From NCBI GenBank assembly GCA_029258245.1, contig JARHZK010000169.1:1-36374 (forward strand): 36,374 nt of DNA, in the 5' to 3' direction. The notes under the pieces were generated by a model, which saw only the letters and a program-made list of their open reading frames with translations, made no database searches and was not told the DNA's origin. The first letter of the stretch is position 1. Each line of letters starts with the position of its first letter. The translations under genes and the position numbers were made by a program. This document shows positions 17,641 to 26,412 of this stretch, one piece after another. This DNA comes from Longicatena sp. GTDB taxonomy: Bacteria; Bacillota_I; Bacilli_A; Erysipelotrichales; Erysipelotrichaceae.

Positions 17641-19494
17641 CTATTTCTCATTTTCCTTTGGATCTAGCGCTTCACGTAAAGCATCTCCAATAAGATTAAT
17701 ACCTAACGCTGCAATAACTACACAAACTGCTGGTGTAATCCATTGCCACCAATAATTTTCAATTACCGTCGCTTTTTGTGCACCATTTAGCATATTACCC
17801 CAAGATGGCATAGGATCTTGCACACCAAATCCTAAGAATGATAATGCAGCTTCCATCAGCATCTTATCAGCATATGATAATGTCATATTTACAATACAAA
17901 TATTCATTACATTTGGTAAAATATGACGAATAACAATAGATCTTTCTTTTATTCCTAATGCACGTGCAGCTAATACAAAATCTTTTTCACGTTCAATTAA
18001 AATTTGAGCACGAACTAAGCGAGCCATACCTGGCCATGCAATAACACCTAATATAATCATAATCAAATACATTTTTTGATCCGATGTCATACTATTACCT
18101 AAAGAAGCAGATAAAGTTATAACTAAAGGCATGAATGGAATAGAACTTATGATTTCAGCAAAACGCATTAACAAGTTATCAATTTTTCCACCTTTAAATC
18201 CGGCAATCATACCAATTAATAATCCAAGGAAAGTTTCAATTACAACAGCAATAATTCCAACAACTAATGTAACACGTCCACCATGCATTAATCTTGTTAA
18301 GTAATCACGTCCTTGAACATCAGTACCTAATACGTAGCCATTATTCCCCCATGCATGTATCTGATTATTATCATCTACTGCATACATTTGAAAATAACTA
18401 GCAAATATTTGTTTTATATTTTTTGCATCTTTAGGGATATTAATTTCATTTAAACTATTGCTTCCCCATGCATAAACTTTTCCACTTTCACCGACCATAT
18501 AAAGAGAAGATCTTCCAGCAGCAATATCAATTATTTTTTCATCCACTTGTGGAATATTGCTCATTAAACCATTTTCATTGCTTCCCCAAACATGAACTTT
18601 TCCTTCTTCATCAAGGGCAATTCCATTAGAAGCAGACATTTTTGCTTTTATAACTTTTACACTACCATCTGTTAACTCTTTAGGTACTTTCGAAAATTCA
18701 TTCCCAACTGCACCCATGGTAGCAATTGTTCCATCTTTTAATACTAATACCATATTATAACTGCTAGCATCCATAGATTTGATTTTCCCTTGAATTTCTT
18801 CTGGAACATAATCCATTCCGTTTGCATTTGTTGCTCCCATAACATAAAGTTTACCTTTATCTGATAAGACAGCACTATATAAATCATTTGCAGTTATATC
18901 TACTAACTTTTCATCTTCTGCCATCAAAGCCTTAACTTCATATGTTAGTTCTGCTTGGTGAAAGTCATTTTTACCCCAACCAATGAATTCACCAGTATCA
19001 GTAAGAGCTACAACATGTCGATCACCCGCAGCAATTTTTACAATATCTGTTCCTAATTCATTAGGTAATTCTGTTGCACCATCTGTATCTTTTCCCCAAG
19101 CATATACTTTTCCTTCATCTGTTAACCCCACAGAAAATGTTATTCCTGAGCTAATTTGTACAATATTTTTCCCTTCTAATTCAGATGGATATTTTAAATA
19201 TCCTTTTCCTGGACCAATATTTTGTAAAACTGATTCATGATAAAGTGGATCTATTTTATGAAAAGCACCACCGATATATGAAAAACTAAAAATTCCAATA
19301 AATAAAACTGCACCTATAATTGTATATTTGTTATGTAAAAAGTTAGATAAAATAACCTTCGCAGGTGATTTTATTTCTTCTTCCTCAAATACATTTAATT
19401 CTTTTTTTCTACCACCAAAAGAAAACAGACGTTTAAACATTCTACCAAAGGCTGAAAAAATCGACTGCTTTTGTTTATTATCTTTGCTTGCCAT
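17641..19494 (-). CDS. oppC: Oligopeptide ABC transporter permease, OppC-like, with an RCC1-like beta-propeller inserted after TM1
   Basis: TM1 (KYTIIGAVLFIGIFSFSYIGG), then seven RCC1-like repeats (~residues 111-387), then canonical OppC sequence LGTDVQGRDYLTRLMHGGRVTLVVGII...REKDFVLAARALGIKERSIVIRHILPNVMNICIV. One uninterrupted ORF. Confidence 0.92.
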   Translation of the reverse strand: MASKDNKQKQSIFSAFGRMFKRLFSFGGRKKELNVFEEEEIKSPAKVILSNFLHNKYTIIGAVLFIGIFSFSYIGGAFHKIDPLYHESVLQNIGPGKGYLKYPSELEGKNIVQISSGITFSVGLTDEGKVYAWGKDTDGATELPNELGTDIVKIAAGDRHVVALTDTGEFIGWGKNDFHQAELTYEVKALMAEDEKLVDITANDLYSAVLSDKGKLYVMGATNANGMDYVPEEIQGKIKSMDASSYNMVLVLKDGTIATMGAVGNEFSKVPKELTDGSVKVIKAKMSASNGIALDEEGKVHVWGSNENGLMSNIPQVDEKIIDIAAGRSSLYMVGESGKVYAWGSNSLNEINIPKDAKNIKQIFASYFQMYAVDDNNQIHAWGNNGYVLGTDVQGRDYLTRLMHGGRVTLVVGIIAVVIETFLGLLIGMIAGFKGGKIDNLLMRFAEIISSIPFMPLVITLSASLGNSMTSDQKMYLIMIILGVIAWPGMARLVRAQILIEREKDFVLAARALGIKERSIVIRHILPNVMNICIVNMTLSYADKMLMEAALSFLGFGVQDPMPSWGNMLNGAQKATVIENYWWQWITPAVCVVIAALGINLIGDALREALDPKENEK

Positions 19495-19506
19495 CTGTTT
19501 GCCTCC

Positions 19507-20472
19507 TTAATCCAATTTTACACGTGGATCAACCAACGCATATGTAATATCTGCAATGAAATTTGAAACTAGATAAATCACTACATAGAATAAATTCATA
19601 GAAGCAACCAACCATATATCACGAGCATTTAACCCTTGAAGTAAAATATACCCCAAACCATTCCATTTAAAAACAGATTCCGTAATCATAGATCCACTAA
19701 ACAACATGCCAATTTGTGTAATAACAATTGTTACAACTGGAATTAAAGCATTGCGGAATGCATGTGAATAAATAATCACTTTTTGGCTTAACCCTTTTGA
19801 GCGAGCCGTACGAATAAAATCAAGATTTAATACTTCTAACATTGCATTTCTTACATAACGCATTGTACCTGCCAATTGAATTATTGTTAGCGTTGTAACT
19901 GGCAAAATCAAATGTTTTATCCAAGATAGAATATAAGCACCAGTAGATAATCCTTGTTCTGGCATACCAAAAGAAGGAAGCCATCCTAATTTAAAACTAA
20001 ATATAAATATTAAACAAAGTCCTAAGAAAAATGTAGGAACGCTCATTCCAATCAATGTAAATACTTGCCAAAACTGATCAAACAACGATCCTTTTTTCAC
20101 CGCAGAACGAATTCCTACTAAAATAGAAATCCCTAAAGAAAAAATCAAAACAAAGATGTTTAAAAATACTGTGTTCTTCAATGGTTCTGCAACTACATTT
20201 TTTACTTCCGTATGATATGTTGATGACATTCCTAAATCACCATGTGCTAAGTTTCCCATCCATCTAACATATTGTGTAACAATATCTTTATCTAATCCTA
20301 AGCTCTCTCGTGCAGCTTCTACACGGGCGTCATATGTTTCCGGTCGTCCACCTTGTACCATTAATTTTGCAGGGTCTCCTGGCATGACTTTAATCAAACC
20401 AAATAATATTATTGAGATAATAAAGACCACCGGAATCAATGACAAAATACGCTTAACTATATATCTAAGCAT
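19507..20472 (-). CDS. oppB: Oligopeptide ABC transporter permease, OppB-like; start revised to ATG 20472
   Basis: MLRYIVKRILSLIPVVFIISIILFGLIKVMPGDPA and DFIRTARSKGLSQKVIIYSHAFRNALIPVVTI (EAA loop). RBS GAGAGGAG before ATG 20472 (ORF track starts at 20499). Confidence 0.94.
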   Translation of the reverse strand: MLRYIVKRILSLIPVVFIISIILFGLIKVMPGDPAKLMVQGGRPETYDARVEAARESLGLDKDIVTQYVRWMGNLAHGDLGMSSTYHTEVKNVVAEPLKNTVFLNIFVLIFSLGISILVGIRSAVKKGSLFDQFWQVFTLIGMSVPTFFLGLCLIFIFSFKLGWLPSFGMPEQGLSTGAYILSWIKHLILPVTTLTIIQLAGTMRYVRNAMLEVLNLDFIRTARSKGLSQKVIIYSHAFRNALIPVVTIVITQIGMLFSGSMITESVFKWNGLGYILLQGLNARDIWLVASMNLFYVVIYLVSNFIADITYALVDPRVKLD

Positions 20473-20506
20473 TACAATTCTCCTCTCGATAAAACACAAA
20501 CAATAA

Positions 20507-20540
20507 AGAAGAAGACAGCTAGGAAGCTGCCTTCTTCCTT
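20507..20540 (-). terminator. Intercistronic hairpin between oppA and oppB (attenuator or 3'-end stabilizer)
   Basis: Minus strand GAAGAAGGCAGCT-TCCT-AGCTGTCTTCTTC, one G-U pair, followed by a U-rich tract inside the operon. Confidence 0.7.
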
Positions 20541-20563
20541 AATAGTTTTATTACTATATTTTT

Positions 20564-22348
20564 TTATTCAATTGTGAAATTACAAATATTTTTTGCCCAA
20601 TTACGGAATGGAGTTGTTTTAAATCCCTTCACTTTACTAGATGCAAAATCGTAATAATCATTTGTATAAGTAGGAATTACAGGTAACAAATAATTCCAAC
20701 GTTTTTGGTATTCTTTCCAATTTGCTTCATATTCTTCTGTTGAAGAAGATGCTCTTAATTTTTCAACAATCTTATTTAATTCATCATCATTAATTCCTGA
20801 TGGATTGTAGTTTGGATATTCTGCATATTTTCCATGAACTTCATCATGTGGATCTGGTACTTCTGTATATGCAGTAGCCATATTATATACATTGTACTGA
20901 ACATCAGATTTTTGTTTTTCAGAATAGCATTTAATCATTGTTGCGAAATCTTTAACTGTAATTTCATACTTCATACCTACTAAAGGAGCATTTTTTGTAA
21001 GTTGTAATTTGATATTATCAGTAATTGGATTTTTTTCTGTACCAATATGACTTATTGATAGTACTTCTCCTTTTTCATTATAACGTAAATAATCTGCACT
21101 TGCTTTACTTGAATCAAATGGAGTTGATCCGTCTTTCTCGAATCGATATGGTGATTCATTTAAAGCTTCATTTGCTTTATCAATAGAGAATGTATATGGA
21201 TTAAGTTCTTTTTTCACCCATTCTTTATTCTTCTGGTATACTTTCTGTGCTGGTCCATAATCAGAATAACATGCATATCCGTATCCTTTCATGGCAGCGT
21301 TGCTAATTGAATCTGTATTAATTAAATAGCCAATTGCATGACGTACATTCACATCTTGTGTTGCTCCATAGTAACAAGATAATGGCATTGTTCCATATCC
21401 ATTACGTGGATAATGAACAACGGTATATGCGTCACCTTTTTCTTTTACTTTATCAATTTTTTCAGCTTCTACAACACCGAAAATCAAATCAACTTCTCCT
21501 GCAACAAGTGTATCTGCATCCTTATCTGCATCAAGTGACTTCATAACAATTTTTTCGATTGCTGGTTTTTTACCTTTCCAATCTCCTGCATATTCTTTAT
21601 TTGCTTCTAATTGAACTTGTTTATTTTTATATCCTTTAAAACTATAAGCTCCACATGTTACTGTTGGATTTTTAATGTAATCATTTTTTACATTAACTGC
21701 TACATCAGCCAACTCTTTTAAATTAACTTTTGTTCCCTCATCTGTAGCTTCAAATTTTGCATCTTTGGCAAGTACATGTTTTGGAAGGGGTTCTCCCATA
21801 ACAAATCTCTTTTCCCAATAATATGGTAGGTTTTCTTTTGAAATTGTTACTGAGAATGTTAAATCATCAATTTTCTTAACACCTGCTAAAACATCGGTTT
21901 TTCCCTCATTAAATTGATTAAAACCTACGATTTCAACACCTGTTGGATTACATCCAGCTTTTGTCCAACCATTAGACGCACGTAACACAAAGTTAAACAC
22001 ATAATCATCAGCAGTAACTGGCTCTCCATCGTTCCATTTTAATCCATCTTTTAGTTTAATTGTAAAAGTTTTAGAACCGTCTTTATTTTCTTCGGTTTTT
22101 GGATCACCATCTAATGTCACTTTTGTTTCCCAAATCAAATTTCCATCATTGTCAACATCTACAGGATTATAGCCATGAATTAATTTACGAACATCGGCAT
22201 CGTAACTGTTGTTTGTTACGCCATCAACGAAATCTCCATTCATATCTTGTGTTCCAACTACAAGTTTGTTTTCATTTTTTTCTCCACCACAACCTGCAAG
22301 TGATACGGCCATTAATGCTGCGGCTGCAAGCGTTAATAACTTTTTCAT
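20564..22348 (-). CDS. oppA: Oligopeptide ABC transporter substrate-binding lipoprotein, OppA-like (SBP_bac_5); start revised to ATG 22348
   Basis: Signal peptide and lipobox MKKLLTLAAAALMAVSLAGCGGEK; LKDGLKWNDGEPVTADDYVFNFVLRA. RBS GGAGGGAG before ATG 22348. Confidence 0.93.
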   Translation of the reverse strand: MKKLLTLAAAALMAVSLAGCGGEKNENKLVVGTQDMNGDFVDGVTNNSYDADVRKLIHGYNPVDVDNDGNLIWETKVTLDGDPKTEENKDGSKTFTIKLKDGLKWNDGEPVTADDYVFNFVLRASNGWTKAGCNPTGVEIVGFNQFNEGKTDVLAGVKKIDDLTFSVTISKENLPYYWEKRFVMGEPLPKHVLAKDAKFEATDEGTKVNLKELADVAVNVKNDYIKNPTVTCGAYSFKGYKNKQVQLEANKEYAGDWKGKKPAIEKIVMKSLDADKDADTLVAGEVDLIFGVVEAEKIDKVKEKGDAYTVVHYPRNGYGTMPLSCYYGATQDVNVRHAIGYLINTDSISNAAMKGYGYACYSDYGPAQKVYQKNKEWVKKELNPYTFSIDKANEALNESPYRFEKDGSTPFDSSKASADYLRYNEKGEVLSISHIGTEKNPITDNIKLQLTKNAPLVGMKYEITVKDFATMIKCYSEKQKSDVQYNVYNMATAYTEVPDPHDEVHGKYAEYPNYNPSGINDDELNKIVEKLRASSSTEEYEANWKEYQKRWNYLLPVIPTYTNDYYDFASSKVKGFKTTPFRNWAKNICNFTIE

Positions 22349-22384
22349 AATTATCTCCCTCCTATTTATTTTGATAATGACCAC

Positions 22385-22413
22385 ATTATACTCTCATTTT
22401 CAAAAAAATACAA
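22385..22413 (-). promoter_or_regulatory. Predicted sigma-A promoter of the opp operon
   Basis: Minus strand TTGTAT-N17-TATAAT, about 37 nt upstream of the revised oppA start. Confidence 0.65.
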
Positions 22414-22755
22414 CGAAAATTTTATTTTTTTCACACATTTTTTTTGAAATTTATTTCAAAAATGTGAAATTATTTTTCATATTTGTAAATTTGTTGTTTT
22501 TTTTGTTGTATAATTCATACGTTTTTCATACAACATATATAATATGTATTTGAATTGTAAACATTTGTGTACAAAATACATCAATGTTTATTTATTTATT
22601 TTTTTTACAAGATTTTAAGGTTTTTTTATAATTTTTGTATTTGACTCGAAAATCTAATAAAAAAATTTAAAACTACTTCAGTTATTATGATAACATATAT
22701 CTATGAAACAAAATGTAAATGATATTTTTTTCAAAACTTTCACATCATTTTTAGT

Positions 22756-23115
22756 TTACTTTTTCGTTCTATTTAGATCATATAGAGCACTCATTCCATC
22801 CAACGCTATATCATTTAATAACAAGTAACCTGCTAATTTAATATTTTTAAAAGCAATAATAACAATGGCAATTACAATTCCAAAAGATAATATATGTAAT
22901 GTCCTTTGATTTTTTTTTGAAACAGCTTCTATATTCTTCATAACTTCAATTATATGCTGATGCTTTATTATATAACTATCCATTAAAATTAATAGAATCC
23001 AAAAAAATAGTAAATCTGGAGTATATGTATATAAAAACAATGGCATGCATAGTAATTCAACAATATTTGCTTTCATTATATCTAAAATAATCTCTTTATC
23101 CATTTTAAAAATCAC
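22756..23115 (-). CDS. Predicted integral membrane protein of unknown function
   Basis: 119 aa with several hydrophobic segments; start may be the internal Met at 23103. Flanked by non-coding AT-rich DNA. Confidence 0.5.
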   Translation of the reverse strand: MIFKMDKEIILDIMKANIVELLCMPLFLYTYTPDLLFFWILLILMDSYIIKHQHIIEVMKNIEAVSKKNQRTLHILSFGIVIAIVIIAFKNIKLAGYLLLNDIALDGMSALYDLNRTKK

Positions 23116-23213
23116 CTCTTCTTATATTATATCAAATTGCCAAATATATAGTTTAATCAAAAAAAAGCATAAGATAATTTAATACTTTATCTTACACCTT
23201 TATTAAAACAATT

Positions 23214-25067
23214 CTATTCTATTGCTTCACTATATTCTTCCCATTGTTCCATATAATGTTCTATCTCATTATGTACATCATCGATTTTACTATCTAATTC
23301 ACTCATTTTTTTATAGTCATGATAGTATTCGGGTTCAAATCGAAGTTCTCTTAATTTTTCTAATTCTGCTTCTTTTTCTTCTATTTTCTTTTCTAATTTT
23401 TTTATTTCTCTCGCATAATTAATATTTCTAACTGGTTGTTTCTTATTTTCTTTTTTTACAGTTGGAGTTTCTTGAACTGTTATTTGTTCATTTTTATGCA
23501 TATAATCATTATAATTCATTGGATAATAAGTTGCTTGATCTCCAACAATCACTAAAATCGCTGTTGCTAATTTAGAAATAAAATAGCGATCATGACTTAC
23601 AAATAACATTGTCCCTTCATAATCATGCAAAGATTCTTCTAATGCTTCTTTTCCGATTAAATCCAAATGATTCGTAGGTTCGTCCATAATTAAAAAATTT
23701 GGATGTGCTAACATCAATTTTACAAATGACAATCTTACTTTTTCTCCACCAGATAAACAGTCAACTGTTTTGAATACATCCTCTCCGCTAAACAAGAAAC
23801 ATCCTAAAGCCGTACGAATTTCTGTACGATTTAAATCGCTAAAATCATTCCAAGCTTCTTCAAGAACTGTATTATAAGGATTGAATTGAGACAATTCCTG
23901 ATCAAAATATCCAACTTCAATTTGGTGCCCTAATAAATAATTCCCTGATAATGGTGGAATATCTCCCATAATCGTTTTTAAAAATGTTGATTTCCCTTTT
24001 CCATTAGGACCAATAACTGCAACTTTTTGTCCTTGCAAAATATCAACACTAATTTCACATAATGGAACATCATATCCAATTTTTAAATCTTTTACTTCTA
24101 AAACCCGTTTCCCGCCTCGAACATTTGGAGTAAAACGTGCATGAAATGATTTATTATCTACATTTGGATTTTCAATTCTTTCCATACGATCTAAGTATTT
24201 CATCTTACTTTGTGCAAATGCTGCTTTATTTTTTTTATAGCGGAATTTTTCAATTAATTCTTCCATTCTCTGTATTTCTTTTTGTTGTCTTGCATATGCT
24301 GATTTCTGTTGTTCTACATCACTTTTTTTGGTATTTACATAATTTGTATAGTTTCCAACATAACGTCGCATGATTCCATATTCTAACTCATACACAACAT
24401 CAACTACATCATCTAAAAACATACGGTCATGGCTTACCACAACAACTGCTTTTGGATATCTTTTTACATATCCTTCTAACCATTCGATAGTATCAATATC
24501 TAAATGGTTTGTAGGTTCATCTAACAATAATACATCCGGTTTACTAAGCAATAATTTTACAAAAGCTAAACGTGTTTTTTGTCCACCAGAAAATGTTCCT
24601 ACTTCACGTTCTAAATCTTCTTCGCAAAATCCAAATTTTGTAAAGACACTCATCATATCACTATGATATGTATAGCCACCTAATTCTTCATATTGTTGTT
24701 GAAGATTTGCATATTTATTTAAAATTGATTCACTATGATCATGAACCATTTGTTCACTTATTTCATCTAATTGTCGTCCAATTGATTTTACATATTGAAA
24801 TGCTTTTTCTAATTCATCAATTACTCTTGCATGATCATCTGCAAATGTAGTTTGTTGCAAATAACCAACTGTTAAGTTATTCTCTTTATGGATTTCTCCT
24901 TTGTCTAACGGCTCTACATTTGCAATTGCTTTTAATAACGTTGTTTTTCCACATCCATTACGTCCTACAATTGCTATTTTTTCATTATTTCTTATTTCAA
25001 ATTGAATATCTTCAAATACCGTTGTTGGTCCATAATATTTGCATCCCTTATGTATTTGATATTTCAT
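23214..25067 (-). CDS. ABC-F family ATP-binding protein
   Basis: Two ABC domains: GRNGCGKTTLLKAI / FSGGQKTRLAFVKLLLSKPDVLLLDEPTNHLD and GPNGKGKSTFLKTI / LSGGEKVRLSFVKLMLAHPNFLIMDEPTNHLD. Inter-domain linker and C-terminal coiled coil. Confidence 0.93.
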   Translation of the reverse strand: MKYQIHKGCKYYGPTTVFEDIQFEIRNNEKIAIVGRNGCGKTTLLKAIANVEPLDKGEIHKENNLTVGYLQQTTFADDHARVIDELEKAFQYVKSIGRQLDEISEQMVHDHSESILNKYANLQQQYEELGGYTYHSDMMSVFTKFGFCEEDLEREVGTFSGGQKTRLAFVKLLLSKPDVLLLDEPTNHLDIDTIEWLEGYVKRYPKAVVVVSHDRMFLDDVVDVVYELEYGIMRRYVGNYTNYVNTKKSDVEQQKSAYARQQKEIQRMEELIEKFRYKKNKAAFAQSKMKYLDRMERIENPNVDNKSFHARFTPNVRGGKRVLEVKDLKIGYDVPLCEISVDILQGQKVAVIGPNGKGKSTFLKTIMGDIPPLSGNYLLGHQIEVGYFDQELSQFNPYNTVLEEAWNDFSDLNRTEIRTALGCFLFSGEDVFKTVDCLSGGEKVRLSFVKLMLAHPNFLIMDEPTNHLDLIGKEALEESLHDYEGTMLFVSHDRYFISKLATAILVIVGDQATYYPMNYNDYMHKNEQITVQETPTVKKENKKQPVRNINYAREIKKLEKKIEEKEAELEKLRELRFEPEYYHDYKKMSELDSKIDDVHNEIEHYMEQWEEYSEAIE

Positions 25068-25080
25068 TCATTACACCTGC

Positions 25081-26394
25081 CTATTCATTCGTATTACTTG
25101 CATTAATGCCTTCTGCAAAGGATAGTGCAATTTGTTTCATAATCTTTTCTTTATTCTCTTTCCAAAAATCTGCATCATTTTTATTCGTTAAATATCCTAA
25201 ATTTATTTCAATTCCATTCATTCCATTTAAATCTTTAAAACTTGCATTCTGTTCCTCACTTTTATCAGAAAATTTAGCAGCAAACGTTGCCCTTCCACCA
25301 CTTTCTCTTAAATACAAGTTATCATCATAAATCAATTTTCCATCTTTTCCTTTTAATAAAAGACCATTTGATATTCCTGGTGTATCCCCAAAATATTGTG
25401 CAGATAAAGTCATATTTAATTGTTTTTCTAATCCGTACGCAATGTTTCTCGCTAATAAATTACTCACATAATGACTATGACTAACTAAAACACCATGCAT
25501 ATCTTTATTCGTATCATTGCTAAATTTTAAAAATATATAATATTTCGCATTTTGCTTATATCCTTTAGCAATTCTACCATCATTACCGTAAGCTCGTCCT
25601 ATCTCATCTTTAAACTCTTTTGTTATTCCAACACGTAATCCATACTTATCCTCTAATTCTTTTTTTAATATTTCAGCCGCCTCAAATAATTCATCATTTT
25701 CAACTAAACCATTCGCTTTTATACCTTCATCTGGCATCCAATCATAATCTGTACTCATACCATATGGGTCAATCATAACATCCACCTCATCCGCACTTGC
25801 TTTTTCGCTACTAACTTGTAAAAATAAATAATTATAATCGAGTGATTTTTGATCATCTTTCAATAAATCTTTATCAGCTATTAATGAAATTCGGTTTACT
25901 TTTCCATTTCTCTGTGCAGTAGTAAATGTATTTTCTTTCAATGGTTTATCAAAAACAACCCTTTTTTTTACTAAATTTTCAACGATATATACTTCATAAA
26001 ATCCAGGTTCAATATCATCTAATATTATTTTTTGATCTACTTTATTTTCTATAGTCATAGAAATTGTTTTATTATTACATATGTTTTTTAATTCTACTGT
26101 TTTTCCACTTAAGGTATCTTTCATTTCAGATTCATACGTATCTTCATATAAATTCAAAGACTCTCCATAATAAAAATAGTCTTTTACAATTAAAATATTA
26201 TTGTAATTTTTCGATAATTTTTTTACTGTTTCTTCATTATCTAATCCACAAACTGTAATTTTATTTATTTTATCTTTAGAAGGCAATAAAAATCCTATTA
26301 CCAAGTAAATAACAATTAAAATAATTGCAAACATAGGAATCAAAAATTTCCAATCTTTAAATTTACTTTTTTGTCTTGGTTCATAGAATTCCAT
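25081..26394 (-). CDS. Membrane-anchored protein with N-acetylmuramoyl-L-alanine amidase (Amidase_3)-like domain; catalytic His motifs appear degenerate
   Basis: N-terminal TM; C-terminal Amidase_3-like order VMIDPYGMS...GLVENDEL...DGRIAKGYKQNAKYYIFLKFSND...GIEINLGYLTNKNDADFW. Confidence 0.65.
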   Translation of the reverse strand: MEFYEPRQKSKFKDWKFLIPMFAIILIVIYLVIGFLLPSKDKINKITVCGLDNEETVKKLSKNYNNILIVKDYFYYGESLNLYEDTYESEMKDTLSGKTVELKNICNNKTISMTIENKVDQKIILDDIEPGFYEVYIVENLVKKRVVFDKPLKENTFTTAQRNGKVNRISLIADKDLLKDDQKSLDYNYLFLQVSSEKASADEVDVMIDPYGMSTDYDWMPDEGIKANGLVENDELFEAAEILKKELEDKYGLRVGITKEFKDEIGRAYGNDGRIAKGYKQNAKYYIFLKFSNDTNKDMHGVLVSHSHYVSNLLARNIAYGLEKQLNMTLSAQYFGDTPGISNGLLLKGKDGKLIYDDNLYLRESGGRATFAAKFSDKSEEQNASFKDLNGMNGIEINLGYLTNKNDADFWKENKEKIMKQIALSFAEGINASNTNE

Positions 26395-26412
26395 ATTTTT
26401 TCCTTCCTTTCC

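Noticed and set aside
17641-19494. Frameshift, gene fusion artefact or pseudogene explanation for the RCC1-containing OppC
   Set aside because: The frame is open throughout, the repeats sit cleanly between TM1 and LGTDxxGRD, and both flanks are well-conserved OppC sequence. Only an assembly check could exclude a chimera completely.
22099-25484. Many plus-strand ORFs opposite oppA, the ABC-F gene and the amidase gene (e.g. 22209-22553, 24370-24666, 24920-25330)
   Set aside because: They are antisense to well-supported CDSs, have low-complexity hydrophobic/His-rich composition typical of reversed AT-rich coding DNA, and show no recognisable domains.
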